A DNA stretch of 64,000 bases, taken from NCBI GenBank assembly GCA_020736575.1, contig JAGPYM010000028.1, positions 434,001 to 498,000 of the forward strand, given 5' to 3'. The position numbers and the translations under genes were made by a program. Below are positions 11,445 to 26,802 of this stretch, in pieces; within the stretch, counting starts at the first letter, position 1; each line of letters starts with the position of its first letter. Source of the stretch: Thelonectria olida. Lineage: Eukaryota > Ascomycota > Sordariomycetes > Hypocreales > Nectriaceae. The notes below the pieces were generated by a model. The model saw nothing but the letters and a program-made list of their open reading frames with translations. It made no database searches and was not told the origin of the DNA.

Positions 11445-12532
11445 ATGCGATTTTCCACTCTTTATGTTGCCCTGGCTGGCCCTCTCGCTGTTTGCGCTGC
11501 CTCTGGCAGCGGCCGTTCGACCCGATACTGGGACTGCTGCAAGCCTTCTTGCGCCTGGAGCAACAAGGCTGCTGTCAGTGCTCCTGTCCTGACTTGTGAC
11601 AAGAACGACAACCCCCTCTCGGACGCCAACGCTGCCAGTGGCTGCAACGGTGGGTCTTCTTTTACCTGCAGCAACAACTCTCCTTGGGCTGTCAACAATG
11701 ACCTCGCCTACGGCTTTGCGGCCACCAAGTTGTCGGGAGGCTCTGAATCCAGCTGGTGCTGTGCTTGCTACGCGTGAGTGCCTGGCCCCCAGCTCATCAT
11801 GATCTCATCACCATTACTGACTTGTCTAGCCTTACTTTCACCACTGGTCCCGTCAAGGGAAAGACCATGGTCGTTCAGTCCACCAACACCGGAAGTGACC
11901 TCGGCGAGAACCACTTCGATCTTCAAATGCCTGGCGGTGGCGTTGGTATCTTTGATGGCTGCACTCCCCAGTGGGGTGGCCTCAAGGGTGCTCAGTATGG
12001 TGGTGTTTCCTCACGAAGCGACTGTGATAGCTACCCTGATTTGCTCAAGGACGGATGCTACTGGCGATTCGACTGGTTCGAGAATGCTGATAACACCGAC
12101 TTCACCTTCGAGCAGGTTCAGTGCCCTAAGGCCCTGACCGACATCTCCGGCTGTAAGCGTGATGACGATTCGCAATTCCCAGCCTTCAAGGGGAACCCCT
12201 CTTCCGGTACAAAGGGTTCTACGACCAAGATTTCTACAACTCAGCCAGCTGCCGCCACGAAGCCTGCTACCATCAAGAGCTCTACTACAACGAACCCCGC
12301 CACCAACAAGACTGTGACCAAGAAGCCCGTTACCGCCAAGACTTGTACCATCAAGGCCCCTGCCGCCACCAATACCATCACGTCTACTGCCTCGTCTTGT
12401 GCAAAGGTTATCCCCGTGTACGGCCAGTGTGGCGGTTCCATGGAGGCATTCCCCAAGGTCAACCTCTGCTGCGCTCAGGGAAGCAAGTGTGTCGAACAAA
12501 ACGCATATTACTCGCAGTGTGTACCCAACTAG
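11445..12532 (+). CDS. Endo-beta-1,4-glucanase, GH45 with C-terminal CBM1
   Basis: Secreted endo-cellulase. Exons 11445-11773 and 11830-12532, 343 aa, one 56-nt intron. Signal peptide residues 1-19 ([19 protein letters not shown]). The GH45 catalytic domain begins [12 protein letters not shown] with the catalytic Asp near residue 30. The second catalytic Asp lies in [12 protein letters not shown] (near 140), and the auxiliary Asp is in TGSDLG (near 133). [12 protein letters not shown] and [14 protein letters not shown] are family signatures. A Thr/Lys-rich linker (about 230-300) leads to a fungal cellulose-binding module, VYGQCGGS to [10 protein letters not shown]. Between GQCGG and the next cysteines the module reads [11 protein letters not shown] instead of the usual aromatic/Gly/Pro stretch, so one face of the binding surface is altered. 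Confidence 0.95.
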
Positions 12533-13280
12533 TGTGGAACCTTCGGAGTTTGTAGAGCACCGACCCTGGCACTCGCCCTGATTGTACATAGATAAACTTC
12601 TTTCTGTAGATACGTTTTTTTAGCAGTCTTGTCGGCACTGAGCCAACATAATACACTTTTTGACTAAAAACACAATAAATAGTCCCCCAATTACTCCGTC
12701 CTGTATTCAGAGCTCCCCACCAACGTCATCATTCATTGTCCATGGCCCTGCTAGACCTTTGACTTCGACATATTCTCATCTCAAGGAGAACGCTATGAGG
12801 AAGACCGGCTTCGCCCAAGTTCTTGCTTCCGGCAAGGAACGGCCTGATGCGGTGATAGAAGATCCCATTCTAGAACCCCCAGAGGGCTTAGTGTCACCGA
12901 TCTCTCTCCATCCCGCCTCGGAAGTGACTCTAGAGCTGATATGGTTGTGACCTTGTCAGTCGCAGAAGCTGCAACCCAATGCACTTCTACCAAACAGTTG
13001 AAACTCGACCAGGGCTTGGTGCGATGGCCTGAGGAAGAGGATCACATCCGTCACATAATGTTGATGGAGGCATCGCGGGAAGTCAAGCATGGTAGATTGG
13101 AGTACTTCATTCCGCTTGCTTCTGCGATTGGCTCTCGGAGTTCTAGACGCACTTGTTAAATTGTTACTGACCTCGCCGCTGACCTGGAACTTTCATCTCA
13201 CCTCCTAAGTATGGCCCTTGACTGTGACAGAATGAGTTGATTTCCTTTCCTACCTAGACGGGGGGACTTACAAGTGCGGG
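12533..13280. other. Intergenic, no gene seen
   Basis: 3' flank of the cellulase gene, then sequence without recognisable coding content up to the DIRS-like relic. Confidence 0.4.
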
Positions 13281-14963
13281 TTAACCAGGATGGGATGGAA
13301 TCTGGTCGTCGAGAATCCCACTATCGTGCGCATGTTGCACCGAACCCTTCCGAAAACTGTGACCTGAGTAGCCGTCCGTCTGTAGCCCAAGTGCTCTCAG
13401 CTTAGCAGAAAAGGTAGAGAGGAAGTTGTTGCGACTAAATGGTCTTCTGTGGAACGAGAAAAACGGGGCCTCGGGCCCTCTGGGATCGGGAAGTAGCAGC
13501 TTCTGAAGTGCGTCAACCGGGCATGCTCCGTCTCCTGTTTTCGCAAGAATGATCTGTACTCCTTCGTGGCGGCGGGTCCGTCTTACTCCGCTTGAGTGTG
13601 AGTTGCGCATGGTCTAAGGAGGATGAGAATCTGATGTCTGAGCGCGTTAGCTTTGTTACTAAGAAGATAGAAGGTGTGCCGAGGTTTTCTCTCTTGTAGG
13701 TGATTTCGCCGATGCGGAGGAACCAAGCAAATGCCACCCGGCAGGCGACTTCGAAGTCCGAGTCGTCCTTGAGGTCTGAAGTTATCTCCGAGGACGGTAG
13801 CGGGAGTGTGGCTATGCCTGCTGATAGTTTTGTAATGGCCTCGCGCGAAATGGGCTTTCTGACCGTACTTTGGTCGTTGGGGTAAGTCTTCTCGCGCCGT
13901 CGATGAGACGCCGAAAGTGTTTGTTATCAAAGAGTTTATCATTAAAGAAGTTATCAATATGGTAGGCTCGGAGAGCGGCTAAGTCTGCCAGTGCGGTATC
14001 TGGCTTGACTGCTTTCTGGCTGGAATTGCCAAGGAGTCGTGAAGTTAGCCACGATATTAACGACTGCCTTGAAGCTGGCCATGCTGATAAGTGTTGCAGC
14101 GCGCAGTGCCTCTCGTAGTTATGCTGAACGGAGAGGTATACGGAGCGCGTATTGGCGCCGAGTCCGTTCTAGAGCAGCTTTAGGTGGCCTGCATTGAGCT
14201 GATGAGCTCGTGAAGAGAACCACGCGGGCGGTTCAATACCGAGAGGTCCTGCCAGTAGGGACAAATGTTGGCAATCTCTTGAAGGTTATTACGTGAGAGC
14301 GCAACTGCTAATGTGTTTTTTCCGGAGGGGAGCCAGCGTGGCGCAATTTGGATGTCTCTTGCCGCCGCTAGGATAAGCAGGTTCTTCAGAGACGTATTAG
14401 GCGGACCATGAAGGAAGCCTTTACTTAGTCCCGTGTGCGCTATGGAGCTATCCGTGTGGATAACGAGAGTATCATGAAGCCAATGGTGGCTGAAGAGTAG
14501 GAAGCCTTGTAGAATGGCGTCTACTTTGTTAGTATTAATGTGCGCGTGTGCATCTTGAGTAAGGGCCAATGAGGCAGCATTGCATAAATGAAGCTGGTGA
14601 CAATGGGCCAGCTAGCAGTCTGATATAGACTTAGGTGAGAAGAAGAAGAGCCCCTGGCCTATAGTGGAGGCATTTGTATATAGATGCGTGATGTTCCGGC
14701 GCAGGGGTCAACTAGGAGTACGCGGTTGAAGAGAGACAAGGTGTCCCTCCACCATTCCAAATTGTCACGTACCTCGTAAGGGATACGGCGGCGCGCGCTC
14801 CTCCCACGTGGGAAAGGGGCTTGGAAGGTGTATAGAGACTGCAGCCTTGTTCTTCCTAGCCGGACAACTCTTGAGCAGAAGGCTAGTAAGCTTGTAGGAC
14901 TCTCTGTTTGCTTGAGGGTAAGACTCGCCGCGTTGAGGGCAGCTGCGGCGTCCAATGTGGCGC
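13281..14963 (-). mobile_element. DIRS-like retrotransposon remnant (RT/RNase H plus tyrosine recombinase)
   Basis: Read on the minus strand the order is the end of the RT domain (LLAFCSRVVRLGRTRLQ, RRRIPYEVRDNLEWWRDTLS), then RNase H (TLVIHTDSSIAHTGLSKG, IAPRWLPSGKNTLAVALSR), then a tyrosine recombinase. The recombinase has an N-terminal helical part (ALADLAALRAYHIDNFFND, KHFRRLIDGARRLTP), a central AFAWFLRIGEITYKRENL and the C-terminal GYSGHSFRKGSVQHAHDSG. The last carries the H-x-x-R pair of the recombinase active site. This order is that of DIRS-type elements. Frameshifts separate the parts, and the 5' portion is replaced by a captured gene fragment at 14964. Decayed copy. Confidence 0.78.
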
Positions 14964-15084
14964 AAGAGGAGGACAAGGGAGCAGGCACGACAAGTGAGAA
15001 CTTTGCCTCTGTTTTCCGGTCAAAGCCCATTGGAGAGTTTAAAGGGCACACTGGAGATGTCTTGGATTTAAGTTGGAGTAAAAA
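14964..15084 (+). pseudogene. 121-bp fragment of a WD40 gene captured next to the DIRS relic
   Basis: This segment matches 42554-42674, inside the WD40 gene of this same window, with 6 mismatches and no gaps. It encodes EEDKGAGTTSENFA, FRSKPI and EFKGHTGDVLDLSWSK. It lies antisense to the DIRS frames, exactly where the RT similarity stops. Neither end coincides with an exon border, since the source gene appears intronless here. Confidence 0.85.
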
Positions 15085-16167
15085 TGTGTTGAATTGGAGC
15101 ATGTTGGAATGCCCGGGCACGGGATGATCAGGTGAGGAACACGCGGCTAGGGGCGGCGACTTGGCGCCGACGGTCCGAGCACATAAGACAATTACATGGT
15201 CACACGAGCTATTCAACAGATGTATCCAATCAAATTCTCGCATAACTTGCCTAATTAGGAAGGCGCGCTAAACCCAACCGAAAAGGGTGGCCGGTTGACC
15301 TGGGTGACGGTTGACCTGTGGGCGACGTTAAAGTGGGTGTATGTGTCGGAATGCTAGCACAGCACTATAATGGTCTTGATGTGTGTGTATTGTCTCTATA
15401 GGAGGTGTCCTCCGTGATTGATTGAGTGTTCATCTCCCCCTAACCGCGTCAGGCCATCCCCAGGCCCTGATGCAGCCCCGGGCGTCATGGCGTGACCACC
15501 CGGTCCAATGCTCTGTACATGATCCAATCTAACAGTATGTTTCCTGTCTAGTTGATTCCCATGTGTGTCTCGGCCGGCAAAACTACCGAACATCACCAGA
15601 AAGGATTTGACCGAAATGCCCCAGTTATACGCCACAAATGATGCTGATTCTTTGCTCTCTGATGAATTCCACCGAACATGATCTCAATGTTTGCATGTTC
15701 TATTGCCGCCACAATGACAGACTCAGGTAGCCTATGTAACACTGAAAGTTTCTTGCCAAATGGGGGAGATCATCTGACTACTAAGGTGAAAAGGCGACAC
15801 TTCTCCAACGGAGGTGAGCGGCGGTCAATGGATCGAGACTCCGCAATAACACCGATTATACGGACTGTTTGTCCGAGCCATCCTAGCCGCTCGATGTCCA
15901 ACAAGCAAAGTGGAAAAGTTTCAACAGTTACCTGATCCTCGGGAAAACATGCACAACGGGAATGCCATCGCATCTCGTCTGCATGGCATCGATGTCTTTG
16001 CAGACCGAATGGCATCTTGCAAAGCAGCCCCGAGAGAGCCTTCTAATGTTGTCACTACAACACGATAAATACTAGAGTCTTCTTGCGCTAGCTTACGCTT
16101 GCATGAACGAGTCATTTCCAACGGCGAACGCATTGTCAACCTTACTGTCCGCAATCTGCCCGCAGCA
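15085..16167. other. Intergenic, no gene seen
   Basis: Possible remainder of the DIRS-like element in its first few hundred bases, though nothing there resembles RT. The rest is the upstream region of the GH35-like gene. No TATA box was assigned. Confidence 0.4.
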
Positions 16168-17856
16168 ATGACCACCAACAGCGAAAGTCAGCCTCCACTG
16201 CATCCTCATCTCCGGCGCGACGACAATGGCACTCATCTAATCGTCAATGGCAAACCCTTTCTCATGCTCGCTGGTGAGTTGCACAACTCGTCTCTCAGCT
16301 CAGCCCGCTACATGGCCGACGTGTGGCCAGCCATGAAGGAACAAGCCATCAACACTTTGCTCGGCGTTGTCTCCTGGGAGCAGATTGAGCCCGTTGAGGG
16401 CACATTCGACTTCTCAGAGCTGGACAAGGTCATCCTTGGCGCGCGGGAGCACGGTATGCATCTTGCGCTCCTGTGGTTCGGGGCGTACAAGAACGCTCTT
16501 AGCACGTACGTCCCTTCCTGGGTGAAAAAGGACGCGAAGCGTTTCCCACGGGTACGCAGCATCGAGGCGGGCGGCGGTCGAAAGATTCTCGACGTGATAA
16601 CGCCTCTGTCCATGGAGTGTGCAGAGGCCGACGCAAAGGCATTTGGCAAGCTCATGTCCCACCTCGAGGACTTTGACGCCGATCATTCTACAGTACTTAT
16701 GATCCAAGTTCAAAATGAGTCGGGAATACTTGGCGACTCGAGGGATAGGTCTTCCCTGGCTGAAGCGGCCTTCAAGGAACCCGTTCCGGAACCCCTACTC
16801 CGTCACTTGGCCGACAACCCACATCCACAATTCGCGAAGCGGTTCCCCAACATCCCCCAAAGCGGAAGACACTCATGGGAAGAGGTCTTTGGAGCCGGAG
16901 CGCCTGCCGACGAAATGTTCATGGCGTTTCACTTCTCCCGCTACGTCGAAAAAGTCGCTGCGTCGGGCAAGGCGTCTTACCCACTGCCCTTCTATGCCAA
17001 TACCTGGCTCAACCTCGACGGACCCGGAGACCTGGATGCCGCTGTAGCTCCGTCCTTTGTTGCTTCCGCCGTCGTAGCCGGTGGTTCTGGGCCGGGAATC
17101 TACCCTTCTGGTGGACCTTGCGCCCACGTTTCCGACGTTTGGAGATTTGGAGCGCCCTCACTAGACTTCTTCGCGCCGGACCTCTACATGCAGGATTATG
17201 AGACGGTCTGTAAAGATTACACCGTTAAAGGGAATCCGCTCTTCATCCCTGAACAGAGACGTGACGAGGAAGGTGCTCGCAGGATGTGGCTGGCCTACGG
17301 AACGTATGGTGCGCTCGGTGTAAGCCCATTCGGCATCGATACCGGAGCTGAAGCCGTTGGCAGGGAGTATAAGCTGCTGAGCCAAGTCAAGGATCTTGTC
17401 TTGGGTGCTTCCCCCGCCGATCGTTTCGGCTTCTTCTTTGACGAGGTGGAAAATGCCCCAAGAGTTGAGAAGCCATGGGTCAAGGTATTCGGAACAATTC
17501 AGGTCACGGTAGAGCGAGCCTTTACCTTTGGTAGGCCAGGTCCCGCTGGAGGCCTCATCATCAGGTTGGCCGATCGCAAGTTCCTGGTCGTCGGATATGG
17601 ATTCCAGGCTAGGTTCAAGGGTGTGGGAAAGGGGGTTGGTTTCACGGGTATCCTGAGCGCCAAGGAGATGGAAGGTAGTCAAGATGGTACTCTCCGTGTG
17701 CTGCGCCTGTGGAATGGTGATGAGACGAGAGGCGGCGAAGCTATGGTTATGCCGAACGAGGTGCCCGACTATGGGGATTTCCCTATTGCGACCACCATAC
17801 CCGCTCGTACCGGGATTGCAGAGGTTGAAGTGTATACTCTGGAAGACGATGCTTAA
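16168..17856 (+). CDS. GH35-type beta-galactosidase-like protein with DUF5597-like C-terminus
   Basis: Single-exon gene, 562 aa from the first in-frame ATG; the frame is open upstream but contains no earlier ATG. The TIM-barrel start GTHLIVNGKPFLMLAGELHN and MADVWPAMKEQAINTLLGVV is typical of clan A beta-galactosidases. The proposed acid/base Glu is in QVQNESGILGD (near residue 184), and the nucleophile Glu is in PLFIPEQRRDEEG (near 362). The C-terminal 200 residues fit the beta-domain found in the bacterial-type DUF5597 branch of GH35. No signal peptide is visible, so the enzyme is likely intracellular, acting on imported galactosides. Whether it came from bacteria by transfer cannot be judged without a tree. 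Next gene downstream, same strand: GH43. Confidence 0.82.
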   Translation: MTTNSESQPPLHPHLRRDDNGTHLIVNGKPFLMLAGELHNSSLSSARYMADVWPAMKEQAINTLLGVVSWEQIEPVEGTFDFSELDKVILGAREHGMHLALLWFGAYKNALSTYVPSWVKKDAKRFPRVRSIEAGGGRKILDVITPLSMECAEADAKAFGKLMSHLEDFDADHSTVLMIQVQNESGILGDSRDRSSLAEAAFKEPVPEPLLRHLADNPHPQFAKRFPNIPQSGRHSWEEVFGAGAPADEMFMAFHFSRYVEKVAASGKASYPLPFYANTWLNLDGPGDLDAAVAPSFVASAVVAGGSGPGIYPSGGPCAHVSDVWRFGAPSLDFFAPDLYMQDYETVCKDYTVKGNPLFIPEQRRDEEGARRMWLAYGTYGALGVSPFGIDTGAEAVGREYKLLSQVKDLVLGASPADRFGFFFDEVENAPRVEKPWVKVFGTIQVTVERAFTFGRPGPAGGLIIRLADRKFLVVGYGFQARFKGVGKGVGFTGILSAKEMEGSQDGTLRVLRLWNGDETRGGEAMVMPNEVPDYGDFPIATTIPARTGIAEVEVYTLEDDA

Positions 17857-20390
<2,534 letters not shown>

Positions 20391-20410
20391 GACTTTGTTT
20401 AAAATGACAC

Positions 20411-21775
20411 GCCAAAACACCCCCGCACCACATCGCGACCGCGATTTCCACCCTCAATATTCTTTTATTCATAACGCAGGAAATAATTGTCGCATGAAGA
20501 TAAAAACTATATCAATTGAAAGCTCTAATTTCGTAGATTAATATTTCGTATACCATCCCCTCGCGCGGATTACTGCGCGCAGTCTTCTCTACTGACTTCG
20601 TCAGCTTCAAAACGAGCTCCTCAGGGAGTGCTGCCCATGCGTCTTTGATCCACGCTTTCAACTTTGCCTGGTCGGCCCTGTTTTTCCGTAGGCGGACGTA
20701 TTCAGGGTGCATGCGCCTTAAATTTGGCCTTCAAAGCCTTCCAAAGGTGCTCAATCGGGTTCAAATCTGGTGAGTGTGCAGGCCACTTGATCAGAAGGAT
20801 CCCGTGAGAACGCATCCAGGCAATTGACTCTTTTGACGTGTGAATTCGGGCATTATCCTGCTGAGAATTGTCAAATTCCTCGAGGAGAGGAAGAAGACTT
20901 TCCTCCAGTGCCCGGCAGTAGCTCCAGCTCGTGTAGCCCTTACTTTTGGCCTCAGGATCCTGTTCCATGAAGACCAAGGATGTCTTCAAATTCCTTACAA
21001 TTCCGGCCCAGATCATGATCGATTGAGTGGCTTTTCCGTGGTCTTGGGCGTTCACAAGGTCCCTCCGGAACTTCTCATCCGGTCTGCGAAAGACCCAGCC
21101 GTCTGGGTTGTTTGGGGCGTTCTGAACGGTGCATTCGTCGCTGAAGCAAATCTGGCGATGAGGTCAGTAGAGCACGCGGTAAGGACTCTATTTTGAAGGC
21201 CAAATACCACCAAATAATCGTCAATTCGGCGAATCCAATACCTAGTATGCTGTAGCCGCTCTTTTGCATTTCCTTTTGTGAGATAAATCCGTTTTTTTGA
21301 GCGCTATTTGCGTCGCCAATACCGGTGTAAGTGCCGCTGAAGGGTTCTTTTGCTGATAGACACGTCCAGCTCAATTAATGCGTCATTCCATGTGATTGAA
21401 CGGTTTCTGTTAATAAAAGACTTAATACGAATAGTCTGAATCGCCGTAAGTTTCTTAGGACGCCCTTTTCGAGGCCTAGAGGCGTTGTTGTGGTGTTGAT
21501 CCCACCGTCTTTTCGTACGGGACACGGTGCTGGCATCAGCGTGATACAACCTCGCAACAGCACGCATAGACTTGCCGGCGCATACCTCAGCAACCATAGC
21601 CGCCCGTTGCTCGGGATTGAACTCATGGTTAGCTTGGCGATTTCCGCTTATCTTGGTACCAAAATTACGATTTTCTGACGACATTTGGGTTGCATTGGGC
21701 GTGGTGGAAGAAAAAGGGGTCTACGATCACGATCGCGATTGTAGAGTCGCGTTGTGGTGTTGTCAGACTTTTGGC
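20411..21775 (-). mobile_element. Tc1/mariner-like element, decayed, with imperfect terminal inverted repeats
   Basis: Minus-strand transposase in several broken frames. The helix-turn-helix part has EFNPEQRAAMVAEVCAGKSM and ASTVSRTKRRWDQ, and RTLQRHLHRYWRRK follows. The first Asp is in FSDECTVQNAPNN, the second in SQQDNARIHTSKE, and the Glu in HSPDLNPIEHLWKALK; spacing of the last two is 34 residues (DD34E). A C-terminal KAWIKDAWAALPEEL follows. Frame changes near 21304, 21060 and 20710 make it non-autonomous. The ends read GCCAAAACACCCCCGCACCA on the left and, inverted, GCCAAAAGTCTGACAACACC on the right. The exact borders and a TA duplication could not be fixed. Confidence 0.82.
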
Positions 21776-21787
21776 ACGTGACTATAG

Positions 21788-23697
21788 CTAGAAATCTACA
21801 TATTGCTCCAGTACGTCCGATGCTTTTGAATCCAAGCGTGCGAACATTTCAATCAAGCGCATTGCACACTGATTTGCTTGAGCTTTGACGGCGTCGTTTT
21901 CGGCGTCATGTGCTAGTCCAAGAAGCTGGCTGCCGACTATCCTGATCTTATCAACCTAAAACCAGCGAGCTCGTGTCAGCGGGTGAATATCTCCACGAAA
22001 ACTCTTCGTGTGCTCTCCATGGATCGTCTACTTACGCAATGCTCTCCATCTGTCTGGAGATGTATAAATGGAACACTGTCCAGGATGTTTAGGAAATCTT
22101 GGGCTAGCTCTATCTGCCTCATGGCAAGAGTCAAAGGTTCCGCGCTTAGGCCCATGACCTCGGTCGTATTGAATTGGATCGCCGAGATTAGCACCATGAC
22201 CTTTATGCTGTGGAGGGTGATGAGATAACTGGTTCGTTGTCGCTGCAAGATGTCGAGCAGGTGCTGGTCTGATTCTCGGTTACTGTCGAGAGATGACTCC
22301 TTGAGCGACCGAACCAAAGGAGGGAGGTTGTTGGCTATGGTAATCATCTCAAAGTACACTTCCGACAATTGCGCGATGCTTTCCTGGCAAGCTTGCATAT
22401 CGGCAAACGCATCAAAAGCCTTCCTAGAATGCAACTCCATGCCTTGGATGACCCGGGCAGCCATGGTCCATAGGCGACGAATGACGTGGAATCCTTCCGA
22501 AAGACGATGTTCTATCCCGGCGCTGTTTGATTCCCCACTGTGGCCGAAAAGTGGCACAAAGTTGCGCGAATGCGCCTCCAGGGTAAGCCCTGTGTCGAAC
22601 AGAGTCTCGTGGATCGTCACCGGACGGTCCTTCATGACCAAGGCCGTCTTATCGCAGACGTACAGCTGCCAGAAGGCGTTCCGGAGGAGAGTCTCCTCGA
22701 TTGGGCCTCGCCCTTCGAGCGAGCTCTCGTCATACAGACGCATTCTCATGGCGATGAGGCCCGCTTCGCTCAGGATATGGAAAGCCACCCCGCGCGTTCC
22801 CGTGGCGGTCTGCATGGCTGACGAGAGAAACAATCGGATGCCAAGGGACGACGAGTTGGGATGCTCGAGGTCATAGTCCTCGTAAATTCTGAGCGTTTCC
22901 CGCGCCGCTCGGAGGAACAGAGGAGCTGTAAGGTGCTTGCTGGGGAGAAGAGACTCAGGGACAACGTATGTTACGGCCGCGCATAGTGCTGCAAGAAGGG
23001 CGATGCTCCGGAGAGCCCCGATCCGCTCCCGCTCATCGTCAGCGGCAAAACAGCGCGAGACCCGGGCGTAGTTTACCGCAGGATCGGCATCGTCCGAGAG
23101 CGGGACGAAGAAACGACTGACGGTGGCACGGAGCGTGGCCTCATGACAGACGGGGGTGGACCCGAAAACGTACTGGGTGTAGAGGAGGATACAGTGATTT
23201 GCGATCGACGCCGCTGTCTCGGATGGAGTGGCAGCCAGCAGGCCTGCCAGGAGGCCCAGATGCACTCTGGCGGCAGTTTGGGTCTGGGTGTCTGGCCTCT
23301 CGAATAAGGGATTCACCGTGGCGCTGTTGGCTACGGGACTAGTGGAAGCCGGGTACGAGAAGGCATTGGTCGCAATGGAGAGTGCCGGGCTCTCGGGTTC
23401 CCCAGATGAATCAGTGGCCGCATATGTCGGGCCCAGAGGAGGCTCTGTTGGGCGAGTGTCTTGCCATTTGACCGGCTTGGGGCCCCGTTTCTTGGGCGGC
23501 GAGTAATGGCAAGTTGTCTTTGCTGTGCAACAATTTCTACAAGTCGGCAAGCCATCACACTTTGTTTGGGGGGTCCTCGTTAGCGAAAAGGGGTTGGCTT
23601 TGTTCCTTTGAAGAAAGCATGGATTAGCATTACTTACCTTGACTTTGCGGCGACGACATAGCTTACAAGCTTGCTTTGAAATCTCCTTTGAAGCCAT
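21788..23697 (-). CDS. Zn(II)2Cys6 transcription factor of the carbohydrate block
   Basis: Exons on the minus strand: 23697-23638, 23559-22036, 21955-21788 (583 aa). The first intron splits the zinc cluster: ACKLCRRRKVK is joined to CDGLPTCRNCCTAKTTC, giving C-x2-C-x6-C-x5-C-x2-C-x5-C. A basic KKRGPKP stretch follows. The middle region (residues about 150-480) resembles the fungal-specific regulator domain (IRLFLSSAMQTATGTRGVAF, RNAFWQLYVCDKTALVM). The third exon supplies an ordinary C-terminus that would be lost if the second intron were retained. Starting at the in-frame ATG 177 nt upstream is possible but would precede the cluster by 59 unusual residues. It is divergent from the GH1 gene across 800 bp and tail-to-tail with GH43. 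Local control of sugar-degradation genes is an inference from position. Confidence 0.88.
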
Positions 23698-26222
<2,525 letters not shown>

Positions 26223-26358
26223 ACCATTGATGGCCATGCATAACAGAGAAGAGAACTATTGCGTCCAGAACCTGGGTTTTCATATTCTCTGTTTGGCAAT
26301 ATAGGCGGTTATGCCGGCCGTAGTATTCAAAAAGGATGTTAATAAGTTAACTAACGTT

Positions 26359-26718
26359 ATACTATCACCCAGATTTTCTAACTTCCAACTCTTCAAGTAA
26401 AGAGTCTCACTCGTTCGGCTGCCGCTTTTGCAAAGCAGATACCTCATCAATCGACTCTATAGGTCAAGCTCAGGCTGAGTTTTGTACTCTTCTTCCCAAA
26501 TTGTACGGACACTAGCAATTGCGTCCTCGTGCCATGACTCTGGTGAGTGGTGCTCAATGTAACTGATTCGTGTTGAAGGATCAAGGAGAGGCAACATAAA
26601 CGGGCGCATCTTCGGTCATAGTACAATGCTTGTCGAGAATGAACCAGCCCATCTCAATTGCATGAAGAATATGGCGATCAAGCACCCGGGCGTCCTTGAA
26701 GGCTTTGATCTGAAATCT
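26359..26718 (-). mobile_element. hAT transposase C-terminal fragment, left-arm copy
   Basis: Mirror copy of the right-arm sequence at 38815-39174. It encodes, with one frameshift, FKDARVLDRHILHAIEMGWF, then LLDPSTRISYIEHHSPESWH and SVRTIWEEEY, which resemble the C-terminal part of hAT-superfamily transposases. In this arm the similarity is cut off at 26359, whereas at the right it continues past the arm border. Confidence 0.6.
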
Positions 26719-26802
26719 ACATACGAACTAGCGCCTTTGAATCCCAATATCCTGCATCCAGCGCATGCCATCGAGGCTACGATAGAGAACGCATCGATTA
26801 AT

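Noticed and set aside
8668..12656. Several short open frames on both strands between the Tc1 relic and the cellulase gene
   Set aside because: None shows a domain, signal peptide with cysteine pattern, or spliceable extension.
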